NCBI RefSeq assembly: GCF_003054705.1
Contig: NZ_QAYX01000025.1
Span: 186,001-250,000, forward strand
Origin: Opitutus sp. ER46
GTDB lineage: Bacteria > Verrucomicrobiota > Verrucomicrobiia > Opitutales > Opitutaceae
DNA length: 64,000 bases
Direction of reading: 5' to 3'
Within the stretch, counting starts at the first letter, position 1; each line of letters starts with the position of its first letter. The notes under the pieces are model-generated. The model made no database searches and was not told the origin of the DNA. It worked only from the letters and a program-made list of their open reading frames with translations. The position numbers and the translations under genes were made by a program. Positions 16,940 to 27,937 of this stretch are shown here, piece after piece.

Positions 16940-18193
16940 ATGAACGCCGAAACTACCACTCCCTCGGTTCGTCCCCATCCGCCGCGTCGCCGACGACTTC
17001 TGTTCGCCGTCGCCGGCCTGCTGCTCGCCGGTTCCTTCACCGGCTACGTTGCCATTCACGCCTCGCCTTCCGGCGACGCCGCACCCGCGACGCCGCCGCC
17101 CGCGCCGAAGGTCACCGTCGCGCCCGTCGAGCAGAAGGTGATCACGCAGTTCGAGGAGATCACGGGTCGCGTGGACGCCGTCGAAACCGTCGACCTGCGC
17201 GCCCGCGTGTCCGGCCATCTTGAGGCGGTCGCCTTCCAGGCCGGCCAACTCGTGAAGCAGGGCGACGTCCTTTTCCGCATCGATCCGCGTTGGTACCGCG
17301 CGCAGTTCGAACTGGCCACGGCCCGGGTCGACGAGGCCCGCGCCCATGCGGAAAGCGCCGACCGTGAGGCGCACCGCGCCGAGGGGCTGCTCAAGGCGGC
17401 CGCGATCTCGAACGAGGAGGCCGACGCCCGTCGCTCCCGCGCCCTCGAGGCTCGCGCCGCGCTCGCCTCCGCCACCGCCGCGCTCGCCACCGCCCAGCTT
17501 GACCTGGAACACACCGAAGTCCGCGCTCCGATCGCTGGTCGCATCAGCCGCGCCTACGTCACCCAGGGTAACCTGGTCTCCGGCTCGCCGGGCAACGCCA
17601 CGCTGCTGGCCACGCTCGTCTCGGTCGGCGACGCCTACGTCTACGCCGACCTCGATGAGGCCACCGTGTTGAAGTTCAACCGGCTCGCCCGCGAGAACCG
17701 GCTGCCCACCGAGAACGGCCGGATCCCGGTCGAGCTCCAGCTGGCGGACGAAGCGGGGTATCCGCGCCGCGGCTACATCGAGTCGGCCGACAACCGGCTC
17801 AACGCCGCCACCGGTTCCCTCGTCCTGCGGCTCGTGTTCTCCAACCAGGACAACGCCTTGCTGCCCGGACTCTTCGCTCGCGTCCGCATCCCGGTCAGCG
17901 CCCCGGAGCGCGCCCTCCTGATCAGCGAGCGCGCCGTGGGTACCGACCAGGGGCAGAAGTACGTGCTCGCGCTGCAGGCGGACAACACCGTGGCCTACCG
18001 CACGGTGCAGCTCGGCGCCGCCATCGAGGGCAAACGCATCGTCCGCGACGGCCTGCGCCCCGGCGACCGCATCGTGGTCAACGGCCTGCAACGCGTGCGT
18101 CCCGGGATGACCGTCTCGCCGGAGCTCGTCGCCGCCGCCCCCACGCCGGCCCCGGTCGCTAACGCGAGCGCCACCCGCGTGGCGGTCCGCTGA
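16940..18193 (+). CDS. RND efflux periplasmic adaptor subunit (AcrA/MexE-like)
   Basis: The 417-residue protein has an Arg-rich start and one N-terminal hydrophobic span (LLFAVAGLLLAGSFTGYVAI) with no lipobox cysteine, so it is probably anchored by that span. The order is barrel-sandwich start (VTVAPVEQKVITQFEEITGRV), lipoyl half (GQLVKQGDVLFRIDPRWYRAQ), coiled-coil hairpin (residues ~125-190), second lipoyl half (TEVRAPIAGRISRAYVTQGNLV), then beta-barrel and membrane-proximal domains. YRAQFELA and DEAGYPRRG are typical of the MexE/MexC-like branch. It links the RND pump below to the outer-membrane factor. Confidence 0.95.
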   Translation: MNAETTTPSVRPHPPRRRRLLFAVAGLLLAGSFTGYVAIHASPSGDAAPATPPPAPKVTVAPVEQKVITQFEEITGRVDAVETVDLRARVSGHLEAVAFQAGQLVKQGDVLFRIDPRWYRAQFELATARVDEARAHAESADREAHRAEGLLKAAAISNEEADARRSRALEARAALASATAALATAQLDLEHTEVRAPIAGRISRAYVTQGNLVSGSPGNATLLATLVSVGDAYVYADLDEATVLKFNRLARENRLPTENGRIPVELQLADEAGYPRRGYIESADNRLNAATGSLVLRLVFSNQDNALLPGLFARVRIPVSAPERALLISERAVGTDQGQKYVLALQADNTVAYRTVQLGAAIEGKRIVRDGLRPGDRIVVNGLQRVRPGMTVSPELVAAAPTPAPVANASATRVAVR

Positions 18194-18468
18194 GCGCTGT
18201 CCGGCCGCTGGCCGTTCGTTCGTTGCTTACCAACCGGCCGACCTAGGCCGGCGCCGGGCGCGCCTTGCGCTCCCGTTCTCCCGTCCCCGACCGCCCGCGA
18301 TCACCGTCGCGGCGGTCGCCCGGGCCACCGTGCTCTCTGACTCGGCGGGCCGCGCGCCCGCATCCCTTTTCACCGCTGCTACCACCGGCGGCCGGGCCTC
18401 CCTGCGCCTCGCCGTCCCGCCTTTTCGCTCCGCGCGCCGACCCCCGGTCGGCCCGGACCTGCGCTCCC

Positions 18469-21400
18469 ATGAATTTTTCCGATTTCTTCATCCGCCGCCC
18501 GATTTTCGCGGGCGTGCTCTCGATCATCATATTCCTGGTCGGCGCCATCTCGCTCACGCGCCTGCCGATCAGCGAGTACCCCGAGGTGGTCCCGCCGACC
18601 GTCGTCGTGCGCGCCGTCTATCCCGGCGCGAATCCCAAGACCATTTCCGAGACGGTCGCCGCGCCGCTCGAGCAGGCCATCAATGGCGTCGAGAACGCGC
18701 TCTACATGTCGTCCCAGGCGACGAGCGACGGCGTCATGACGCTCACGATCACGTTCAAGATCGGCACCAACCTGGATAACGCCCAGGTCCAGGTGCAGAA
18801 CCGCGTCTCGCAGGCGCAGCCGAAGCTGCCCGAGGAGGTGCGCCGGCTCGGCGTCACGACGACCAAGACCTCGCCCGACCTCCTGATGGTCGTGCACCTG
18901 TTCTCCCCGGACAACCGCTACGACGACATCTATGTCCGCAACTACGCGACGCTCCAGGTGCGCGACGTTCTCGCCCGGCTCGAAGGCGTGGGCCAGGTGC
19001 GCGTGTTCGGCTCCGGCGACTACGCGATGCGCGTCTGGCTCGATCCCAACAAGGTTGCCGCCAAGGGCCTCACCGCCTCCGAGGTGGTCGCGGCGATTCG
19101 CGAGCAGAACGTCCAGGTTGCCGCTGGTGCCGTTGGCCAGCAGCCGACTTCGAGCCCGGTCGACACCGAGCTGCTCGTGAACACCAAGGGCCGTCTCGCC
19201 ACCGAGGAGGAATTCGGCGCCATCGTGATCAAGAACGGCGCCCACGGGGAGCGCGTGCAGTTGCGCGATGTCGCGCGCATCGAGCTCGGCGCCTCCGAGT
19301 ACGCGCTGCGTTCTCTCCTCAACAACAAGGCCGCCGTCGCGCTGCCGATCGCCCAGCTGCCGGGCTCCAATGCCATCGCGACCTCCGACGCCGTCCGCGC
19401 CACCATGAAGGAGCTGGCGAAGGGCTTCCCGCAGGGCCTGAGCTACGAGATCGTGTACGACCCGACGGTCTTCGTGCGTAACTCCATCTCCGCCGTCGTG
19501 CACACGCTCATCGAGGCGATCCTGCTCGTCGTGCTCGTGGTGATCCTGTTCCTGCAGACCTGGCGCGCCTCGATCATCCCGCTGGCAGCCGTCCCGGTCT
19601 CGCTGGTCGGCACGTTCGCGGTGATGCACGCGCTCGGCTTTTCCATCAACGCGCTCTCACTGTTCGGCCTCGTGCTGGCGATCGGCATCGTCGTGGACGA
19701 CGCGATCGTCGTGGTGGAGAACGTCGAGCGAAACATTGCGCTCGGCAAAACTCCGCTCGAGGCCACGCGCCAGGCGATGCGCGAGGTGACCGGTCCGATC
19801 ATCGCCACCGCGCTCGTGCTTTCCGCCGTGTTCATCCCGACCGCGTTCATCAGCGGGCTCACCGGCCAGTTCTACAAGCAGTTCGCCATCACGATCGCGA
19901 TCTCGACGGTCATCTCGGCGTTCAACTCGCTCACACTCTCGCCGGCCCTCAGCGCGCTGCTCCTGCGCGATCACCATGCGCCGAAGGACTGGCTCACCCG
20001 GCAGATGGACCGCTGGCTCGGCTGGTTCTTCCGGCCGTTCAACCGGAGCTTCGAGTGGGCTTCGCACCAATACTCGCGCGGCGTCGCCCGGCTCCTCCGG
20101 CTGTCGTTCATCGCCCTGGCCGTGTACGCGGGCCTGCTCGTCCTCACCGCCGTATCCTTCCGCAAGATTCCCACCGGCTTCGTGCCCACGCAGGACAAGC
20201 AGTACCTCGTCGCGTTCGCACAGCTGCCGTCGGCCGCCTCGCTCGAGCGCACCGACGCCGTCATTCGCCAGATGAGCGACATCGCGCTCAAGCATCCCGG
20301 CGTCGCCAACGCGATCGCGTTCCCCGGCCTCTCGATCAACGGCTTCACCAACTCGCCCAACAGCGGCATCGTGTTCGTGGCGCTCAAGCCGTTCGAGGAG
20401 CGCCGCGGCAAGGAGCTCTCCGGCCAGGCCCTCGCGCAGCAGTTGCAGGCCAAGTTCAGCCAGATCCAGGACGCCTACATCGCGATCTTCCCGCCGCCGC
20501 CCGTGCAGGGCCTCGGCACCATCGGCGGCTTCAAGCTGTACGTCGAAGACCGCGCCGACCACGGGCTGGATGCGCTCTACAACGCCACGCAGGGCGTGAT
20601 CAACAAGGGCTATCAGACGCCCGGCCTCACCGGCCTGTTCTCGAGCTTCACGATCAACACGCCGCAGCTCGAGGCAGAGGTCGATCGCGCCAAGGCCAAG
20701 GCGCAGGGCGTGCCGCTCCAGAACGTTTTCGAGACGATGCAGATCAACCTCGGCTCGCTCTACGTGAACGATTTCAACCGCTTCGGCCGCACCTACCAGG
20801 TCGTCGCCCAGGCCGATGCGCCGTACCGCTCGCGGCCGGAGGACATCCTGCGCCTCAAGACGCGCAACGCCGCCGGCCAACTCGTGCCGCTCGGCTCGGT
20901 CGTGAAGGTGTCGGACAGCTACGGCCCCGATCGCGTCATGCGCTACAACGGCTATCCCGCGGCCGAGATCAACGGCGCGCCCGCCCCGGGCTTCAGCTCC
21001 GGCCAGGCGGAGGAGCTGATCCAGAAGGTGGCCGACCAGACGCTGCCGAATGGCATGGCGCTCGAGTGGACGGAGCTGACGTTCCAGAAAATTCTCGCGG
21101 GCAACGCCGGGCTCTGGGTTTACCCGCTGAGCATCCTCCTGGTGTTCCTCGTGCTCGCCGCCCAGTACGAGAGCTTCCGCCTGCCGTTCGCCGTGATCCT
21201 CATCGTGCCGATGGCGCTGTTCTCCGCGATGGTCGGGCTCTGGCTCACCCGCGGGGAGAACAACGTGTTCACCCAGATCGGCCTGATCGTGCTCATCGGT
21301 CTCGCGGCCAAGAACGCCATCCTGATCGTCGAGTTCGCACTCAAGCGGCGCGAGGAAGGGGAGAGTATCACCGACGCCGCGCTCGACGCCGCCCGGCTGC

Positions 21401-21636
21401 GCCTGCGGCCGATCCTCATGACGTCGATCGCGTTCATCGCGGGCGTCTTCCCGCTCGTCGTGAGCCACGGCGCCGGCGCCGAAATGCGCCAGGCCATGGG
21501 CATCGCGGTGTTCGCCGGCATGATCGGCGTCACCTTCTTCGGCCTCTTCCTCACGCCCGTGTTCTACGTCGTCCTCGAGAAGCTCGGCCTGAAGAAGCCC
21601 GCGCCCGTCGCCGTCCCGGCCCCGCAAGGCGCGTAA
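18469..21636 (+). CDS. RND multidrug efflux pump, HAE1 (AcrB/MexF-like)
   Basis: Proton-driven inner-membrane pump of 1055 residues, the normal length. MNFSDFFIRRPIFAGVLSIIIFLVGAI is the typical first span. VYPGANPKTISETVAAPLEQAINGVE and the large periplasmic loops are intact. GIVVDDAIVVVENVER near residue 403 carries the paired Asp residues of the proton relay, and GLAAKNAILIVEFA near 945 marks the second repeat. ATG 18469 is chosen over upstream in-frame codons that encode unrelated Arg/Pro-rich sequence. Confidence 0.97.
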   Translation: MNFSDFFIRRPIFAGVLSIIIFLVGAISLTRLPISEYPEVVPPTVVVRAVYPGANPKTISETVAAPLEQAINGVENALYMSSQATSDGVMTLTITFKIGTNLDNAQVQVQNRVSQAQPKLPEEVRRLGVTTTKTSPDLLMVVHLFSPDNRYDDIYVRNYATLQVRDVLARLEGVGQVRVFGSGDYAMRVWLDPNKVAAKGLTASEVVAAIREQNVQVAAGAVGQQPTSSPVDTELLVNTKGRLATEEEFGAIVIKNGAHGERVQLRDVARIELGASEYALRSLLNNKAAVALPIAQLPGSNAIATSDAVRATMKELAKGFPQGLSYEIVYDPTVFVRNSISAVVHTLIEAILLVVLVVILFLQTWRASIIPLAAVPVSLVGTFAVMHALGFSINALSLFGLVLAIGIVVDDAIVVVENVERNIALGKTPLEATRQAMREVTGPIIATALVLSAVFIPTAFISGLTGQFYKQFAITIAISTVISAFNSLTLSPALSALLLRDHHAPKDWLTRQMDRWLGWFFRPFNRSFEWASHQYSRGVARLLRLSFIALAVYAGLLVLTAVSFRKIPTGFVPTQDKQYLVAFAQLPSAASLERTDAVIRQMSDIALKHPGVANAIAFPGLSINGFTNSPNSGIVFVALKPFEERRGKELSGQALAQQLQAKFSQIQDAYIAIFPPPPVQGLGTIGGFKLYVEDRADHGLDALYNATQGVINKGYQTPGLTGLFSSFTINTPQLEAEVDRAKAKAQGVPLQNVFETMQINLGSLYVNDFNRFGRTYQVVAQADAPYRSRPEDILRLKTRNAAGQLVPLGSVVKVSDSYGPDRVMRYNGYPAAEINGAPAPGFSSGQAEELIQKVADQTLPNGMALEWTELTFQKILAGNAGLWVYPLSILLVFLVLAAQYESFRLPFAVILIVPMALFSAMVGLWLTRGENNVFTQIGLIVLIGLAAKNAILIVEFALKRREEGESITDAALDAARLRLRPILMTSIAFIAGVFPLVVSHGAGAEMRQAMGIAVFAGMIGVTFFGLFLTPVFYVVLEKLGLKKPAPVAVPAPQGA

Positions 21637-21696
21637 CGGTTCCGGTGAACGGCGGCGCTTCGCGGCCGTTCGCCTCCCTCCCGACCTACTCACACC

Positions 21697-22914
21697 ATGA
21701 AGAAACTACTGTGGCTCGCCGTCGGCACCTTCGCCATCGGCACCGAAGGCTACGCGATCGCCGGCCTGCTGCCTTCGGTGGCGGCGGACGTGGGCGTGAC
21801 CGTGCCGGTGGCCGGGCAGTTGATCACGGCCTTCTCGCTCGCGTTCGCCCTCGGTTCGCCGCTGCTGGCGGTCGTGACTGGCAACATCGAGCGCCGGCGG
21901 GTTCTGCTCACCGCGATTGCGGCATTCGGCGCCTTCAACCTCCTGGCCGCTGTGGCGCACACGTACGCGATCCTGTTTGTCGCCCGCGTCGGCATGGCGC
22001 TGGCCGCGGCCGCCTTCATGCCCGCCGCCAGCGCGTATGCGGTCGCGACCACCCCGGCCGCGCGCCGCGGGGAGGCGCTCTCGGTGATCTACAGCGGGCT
22101 GACGCTCGCGATGCTCGCGGGCGCGCCGATTGGCGTGCTGGTGGGCGGCCGGCTCGGCTGGCGCTTCATCTTCCTCGCGGCTGCAGCGGTGTCGCTGCTG
22201 ACGCTGGTCGGACTCGCGGCGACGCTCGTGCGCGGCGCGGCGACTCACTCCGCCACGCTGCGTGAGCGGCTCGCGGTGGCGCGCCGACCCGCCGTGCTGC
22301 ACGCACTCCTGCTGACGGTCGTCGTCATGACCGGCGTATTCACCCTCTTCACCTACATCGCGCCCTTCGTGCGGCAGGCGACGGGAGTCACGGGCGACGG
22401 GGAGGCAATTGTCTTCCTGCTCTTCGGCATCGGCGCGACGATCGGCAACCTGCGCGCCGGCCGGCTCGCGGATCGGATCGGCCCTTTCCCCGTGCTCGTT
22501 GGCGGACTGGTCGGCCTGAGCGCGACGTACGCGCTGCTCTCCGGCGTCGCGGTGTTCGCGGCGCCGCAACTGGCCTGGTGGCTCATCCTGCCGGCGCTCG
22601 CGTTCTGGGGCGTGTTTGGGTTCGCGGTCGGATCCGGTCAGCAGGTTCGCCTCGCATCGATCCAGCCGCGCCTCGCGCCGATCACACTCTCGCTCAACGC
22701 CTCCGCCGGTTACATCGGCGTCTCCCTGGGCGCGGTGCTCGGTTCTCTCGTTGTCGCGCGCGGCGCCATCGCCGATCTCGGCTGGGTGGCGGCCAGCTGC
22801 GAAGCCGCCGCGCTGGGCCTGCTGTTACTCACCCGGCGCTCGTTCCCGCGTCGGAAGACCGCGCCTGATGATGAACCACTGCCCGAACTCGCCCGGGCTC
22901 CCGTCGGCGAATGA
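21697..22914 (+). CDS. MFS drug:H+ antiporter (DHA1 / AraJ-like)
   Basis: The 405-residue protein has 12 predicted spans. GTFAIGTEGYAIAGLLPSVAADVGVTVPVAGQLITAFSLAFALGSP is the first-helix pattern of the AraJ/CmlA-type family (split here over residues 10-54), and GNIERRRVLL is the loop 2-3 motif. GLTLAMLAGAPIGVLVGGRLGWR is the antiporter motif C region. Placed between the RND pump and the outer-membrane factor, it adds a single-component exporter to the same TetR-controlled locus. Confidence 0.93.
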   Translation: MKKLLWLAVGTFAIGTEGYAIAGLLPSVAADVGVTVPVAGQLITAFSLAFALGSPLLAVVTGNIERRRVLLTAIAAFGAFNLLAAVAHTYAILFVARVGMALAAAAFMPAASAYAVATTPAARRGEALSVIYSGLTLAMLAGAPIGVLVGGRLGWRFIFLAAAAVSLLTLVGLAATLVRGAATHSATLRERLAVARRPAVLHALLLTVVVMTGVFTLFTYIAPFVRQATGVTGDGEAIVFLLFGIGATIGNLRAGRLADRIGPFPVLVGGLVGLSATYALLSGVAVFAAPQLAWWLILPALAFWGVFGFAVGSGQQVRLASIQPRLAPITLSLNASAGYIGVSLGAVLGSLVVARGAIADLGWVAASCEAAALGLLLLTRRSFPRRKTAPDDEPLPELARAPVGE

Positions 22915-22972
22915 GCGCGTCCGCTTTCAAACTTGAACTTCGCGGCCGGCGCCAGCCGGCCCAATTCCTCCC

Positions 22973-24487
22973 ATGACCCTCCCACGTTTCTCCCTTCTCT
23001 TCCCGGTGGCGGTCTCCGCCACGAGTTTCGCGGCGCTGCCGGCCGTCGGCCCCGACTATCATCGTCCCGACGCTCCCCGGGTCGCGCAGTACCGCGATGC
23101 CGAGCCGCTCGGCGGCGCGCTCTGGAAGGCGGCCGCTCCCGCCGAGGACCAGGCGCGCGGCGCCTGGTGGCGCGTGTTCGGCGATCCCACGCTCGACCAG
23201 CTTCAAGCCCGCGCGCTCGCGGCCAACCAGTCCCTCCGTGTCGCCGCGGCGCGGCTTGACCAGGCGCGCGCGGCGGCAGGTCTTGCGCGCAGCAACTACT
23301 GGCCGCAGCTGGCGGTCGACGGCTCCTTCACCCGCGAACGCCAGTCGCGCACGACGGAGAACGTCCAACCCGAGGCGGTGGCCTCCACGTATCGCCTGCC
23401 GCTGGTGGCGTCGTGGGAGATCGATCTCTTCGGCCGCGTGCGACGGTTGACGGAAAGCGCCCGCGCCGAAGCGGAGGCCAGCGCGGCCACGCTGGAATCG
23501 GTGCGGCTCGCGCTGACCGCCGAGGTGGCGACGACTTACTTCAGCTGGCGCGCGTTTGACCGCGAACTGGCGCTCCTGCGGGACACGGTGCAGTGGCGCC
23601 GCCGCGCGCTCGATCTGGTGCAAGCGCGCCTGCAGGGCGGGACGGCGGCCGAGGCCGACGTTGCGCGGGCCGAGACCGAACTTGCGACCGCGCAGGCGGA
23701 CGCCGCCGAGTTGGCGAACCGCCGGGCCTCGCTCCTGTACGCGCTGGCGGTGCTCGTGGGAGAACCCGCGAGTGCCTTCGAAGTGACGGCGACGCCCGCT
23801 GCGCTGCTCCCGCCGAGCGTGCCCGCGGGCCTGCCGTCGGAACTGCTGGAGCGCCGGCCCGATGTGGCGGCGGCCGAGCGCGCCCTGGCCGCGGCCAACG
23901 CGCGGATCGGCGTGGCCAAGGCCGCGTTCTTCCCGGCGATCTCGCTGACCGGCGGGGCGGGGTGGGCGAGCGGCGACGTCGACACGCTCTTCAAGACGGA
24001 CTCACGCCTCTGGTCGATCGGCCCGCGGCTTTACCTGCCGATCTTCCAGGGCGGCCGGAATCGCGCGAATCTCGAGCGCAGCCAGGCGGCTTTCGAGGAG
24101 GCGGTGGCGCAGTTCCGCCAGCAGGTGCTGGTGGCGTTTCGCGAGGTGCAGGATGCGCTCACGGCCAACCGGCTCCTCGCGGAGCAGGCGGAGGCGCAGG
24201 AGCGCGCGTTGCGCTCCGCCCAGCGCGCGGTGCAGCTCGCGCAGGTGCGTTACGATGCCGGCTTCGTCTCGTACCTGGAAGTGATCGACGCCCAGCGCAC
24301 GGCCTTGGCGATCGAGCGGCGCTCCGTGCAACTCGGCGCGACGCGTCTCAACGCGAGCGTTGCGCTCATCAAGGCGCTCGGCGGCGGCTGGGGTCCGGCC
24401 ACACCGGCCACCGTCTTCGCCCCGGTGCCGCCGGCGGAGGGCATCAAGGTCGCGTCGGTCAACCACGTCGCGGAGGCCCGGCCATGA
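22973..24487 (+). CDS. Outer-membrane efflux factor (NodT/OprM-like)
   Basis: The 504-residue TolC-family channel has two repeats of the outer-membrane efflux domain. VGPDYHRPDAP, WWRVFGDPTLDQL, SLRVAAARLDQARA, SWEIDLFGRVRRLTESARAE, LPSELLERRPDVAAAERALAAANARIGVAKAAFFP and RYDAGFVSYLEVIDAQRT are all family hallmarks. Unusually, the position before VGPDY, where most relatives have a lipoprotein cysteine, reads SFAALPAVGPDY with no Cys. The protein should therefore be cut by signal peptidase I and not lipidated. The last bases overlap the next small ORF. Confidence 0.95.
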   Translation: MTLPRFSLLFPVAVSATSFAALPAVGPDYHRPDAPRVAQYRDAEPLGGALWKAAAPAEDQARGAWWRVFGDPTLDQLQARALAANQSLRVAAARLDQARAAAGLARSNYWPQLAVDGSFTRERQSRTTENVQPEAVASTYRLPLVASWEIDLFGRVRRLTESARAEAEASAATLESVRLALTAEVATTYFSWRAFDRELALLRDTVQWRRRALDLVQARLQGGTAAEADVARAETELATAQADAAELANRRASLLYALAVLVGEPASAFEVTATPAALLPPSVPAGLPSELLERRPDVAAAERALAAANARIGVAKAAFFPAISLTGGAGWASGDVDTLFKTDSRLWSIGPRLYLPIFQGGRNRANLERSQAAFEEAVAQFRQQVLVAFREVQDALTANRLLAEQAEAQERALRSAQRAVQLAQVRYDAGFVSYLEVIDAQRTALAIERRSVQLGATRLNASVALIKALGGGWGPATPATVFAPVPPAEGIKVASVNHVAEARP

Positions 24488-24579
24488 TCACGCTGCTCAT
24501 CCTCCTCATGGCGCTCGTGCTGTTCGTGACCTGGGATACCGACTCGGAGCCGCCAACCGGCGGCTTGCGGGACCAATGA
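24484..24579 (+). CDS. 31-residue single-span membrane peptide
   Basis: The ATG overlaps the outer-membrane-factor stop (ATGA). The peptide is MITLLILLMALVLFVTWDTD followed by SEPPTGGLRDQ: one hydrophobic helix of about 17 residues, then a short polar tail. The overlap suggests translational coupling as the last gene of the efflux operon. Small membrane peptides such as AcrZ bind RND pumps in other bacteria, but this one shows no obvious similarity; the link is inference from position. Confidence 0.6.
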   Translation: MITLLILLMALVLFVTWDTDSEPPTGGLRDQ

Positions 24580-24642
24580 ACACCGCGCCTGACCACCGAA
24601 AGATCCTCGCGGACGGCTTCCCGGCGCCGGGTCGCCAACGGA

Positions 24643-24701
24643 GATAACTAGCCAAATCTGGCTAGTTATCGCGGATAACACGCCAAATCTGGCGTGTTAT
24701 C
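24643..24701. terminator. Two tandem perfect hairpins with compensated stems
   Basis: Hairpin 1 (24643-24670) is GATAACTAGCCA, loop AATC, TGGCTAGTTATC. Hairpin 2 (24674-24701) is GATAACACGCCA, loop AATC, TGGCGTGTTATC. Each has a perfect 12-bp stem. The two differ at two stem positions, and both differences are matched on the opposite arm, so pairing is preserved. They follow the efflux operon and precede a new gene, so termination or mRNA-end protection is likely, though there is no T tract. Confidence 0.8.
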
Positions 24702-24806
24702 TCGCGTCGCCAACGCGTCGGGGCCGGGCCGGTCGGCGCTCCGGCGCACCTGCCGCGCCATTGCTTCGTCCTGCCTGACGCGGCAAGCATGCCGCCTTCC
24801 AGCCTC

Positions 24807-26646
<1,840 letters not shown>

Positions 26647-26737
26647 CCGGCGCGGCCCGAGCGTCGTCAACCGAAGCGCGGCTGGCGGCGGCGGCCTTGC
26701 CCGCGGCGCGCCGCCGGGTATCGTGCGCTGCAACCCC

Positions 26738-27118
26738 ATGATACGCTTCTTCCTGCTGTTGGTGTTCCTGGTGGCCGGCTGTGCCACGACGCGGCTCGAA
26801 TCGCTGGCCCTGCTGCAGGGCCAGACCGAGGCGCGGATGTTCGACGGCCGCGAGGACCGCGGCGGCACCGCGGGTAAGGCGGTCTCCATCGTGGGACTGC
26901 CGGAGATCATGACTCGGGCGACGTGGGACAGCCGCCGGTTCATCCACAAGGGTGGCCACTGGCTGCGGTTCGCGAACGGCACGGAGGTCTTCATTCCGCT
27001 TGGTTTCGAATTCTTCCAGGTCAAAGGCGTCCCCGGATCGTACGTGGTCCGCCCTGAAGACGTTCCGGCATACAACGCGGTCCGGGAGCGCATGTACCGC
27101 GCGTACCGGGCGCCGTGA
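26738..27118 (+). CDS. Lipoprotein of unknown function
   Basis: The 126-residue product begins MIRFFLLLVFLVAGCATTRLES, a strong lipoprotein signal with the lipobox VAGC. The mature region (QGQTEARMFDGREDRGG, HWLRFANGTEVFIPLGFEFFQV) suggests a small beta-rich domain. I do not recognise a family. It stands alone between two oxidoreductase genes. Confidence 0.75.
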   Translation: MIRFFLLLVFLVAGCATTRLESLALLQGQTEARMFDGREDRGGTAGKAVSIVGLPEIMTRATWDSRRFIHKGGHWLRFANGTEVFIPLGFEFFQVKGVPGSYVVRPEDVPAYNAVRERMYRAYRAP

Positions 27119-27236
27119 CGCCGCGGCCGGTTTCCGGTGCATTGGAAATCTGGTTACGCCGCAGCCGGGCGAGCGCTTGAGCCAAGGATCGCGTTTCGCC
27201 CGGCGCGGGTTATGAGTGTGGGCCCTCTTTTTTCCC

Positions 27237-27890
27237 GTGTCCTTCACCCTCTCACCTGAAGCTCTCCTGGAAGCCCTCCACTGGCGCTACGCCACGCGGA
27301 AGTTCGATGCCGCGCGCAAAATCGCGGCCGCCGATTGGCATGCGCTCGAGCAGTCGCTCGTGCTCGCGCCGTCGTCCATCGGCCTGCAACCGTGGCGGTT
27401 CTTCGTGGTCACCGATGCCGCGGTGAAGGAGCGGCTGATGGCGGCGGCGTGGCGGCAGGTGCAGGTGGTGGACTGCTCGCACTTCGTCGTCTTCGCGGTG
27501 CGGCGCAATCTCGGCGCCGACCACGTCGCGCGGCACGTGGCGCGGATGGCCGAAGTCCGCGGATTGCCGATCGAGTCCCTCGCGAAGTTCCGCGACATGG
27601 CCGTGGGCAATCTCGACCAGGCGCGGGCGGAGGGCCGGCTGGACAAGTGGCAGGAGCACCAGCTCTACATCGCGCTCGGCCAGTTCCTCGCCAGCGCCGC
27701 GGTCCTCGGCATCGACACGTGTCCGATGGAGGGCTTCGAGCCCGCCAAGTTCGACGAGATTCTCGGGCTGAAGGGCACGGAATTCGCGAGCGTCGTCGCG
27801 TGCGCGGCGGGCTATCGGGTTCCGGATGAGCGCTACGCGCTGATGAAAAAGGTGCGGTTCCGGACCGAGGACGTGATCGTGCGCGTGTAG
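27237..27890 (+). CDS. NAD(P)H-dependent nitroreductase (NfsB-like)
   Basis: FMN enzyme of 217 residues from GTG 27237, the same length as E. coli NfsB; an upstream GTG at 27216 is possible. HWRYATRKFDAARKI near residue 13, LVLAPSSIGLQPWRFFVVTD near 44 and LGQFLASAAVLGIDTCPMEGFEPAKFDEILGL near 150 are family motifs. Cytoplasmic, since there is no signal peptide. Confidence 0.9.
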   Translation: MSFTLSPEALLEALHWRYATRKFDAARKIAAADWHALEQSLVLAPSSIGLQPWRFFVVTDAAVKERLMAAAWRQVQVVDCSHFVVFAVRRNLGADHVARHVARMAEVRGLPIESLAKFRDMAVGNLDQARAEGRLDKWQEHQLYIALGQFLASAAVLGIDTCPMEGFEPAKFDEILGLKGTEFASVVACAAGYRVPDERYALMKKVRFRTEDVIVRV

Positions 27891-27937
27891 CACGATCGCC
27901 GGTCGCACGGCCCGGGCGTCCGATACGACCGGCGCGG

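Noticed and set aside
20055-22265. Plus-strand frame overlapping the RND pump and MFS gene
   Set aside because: Runs in a second frame through two well-conserved genes and is Arg/Pro-rich with no motif.
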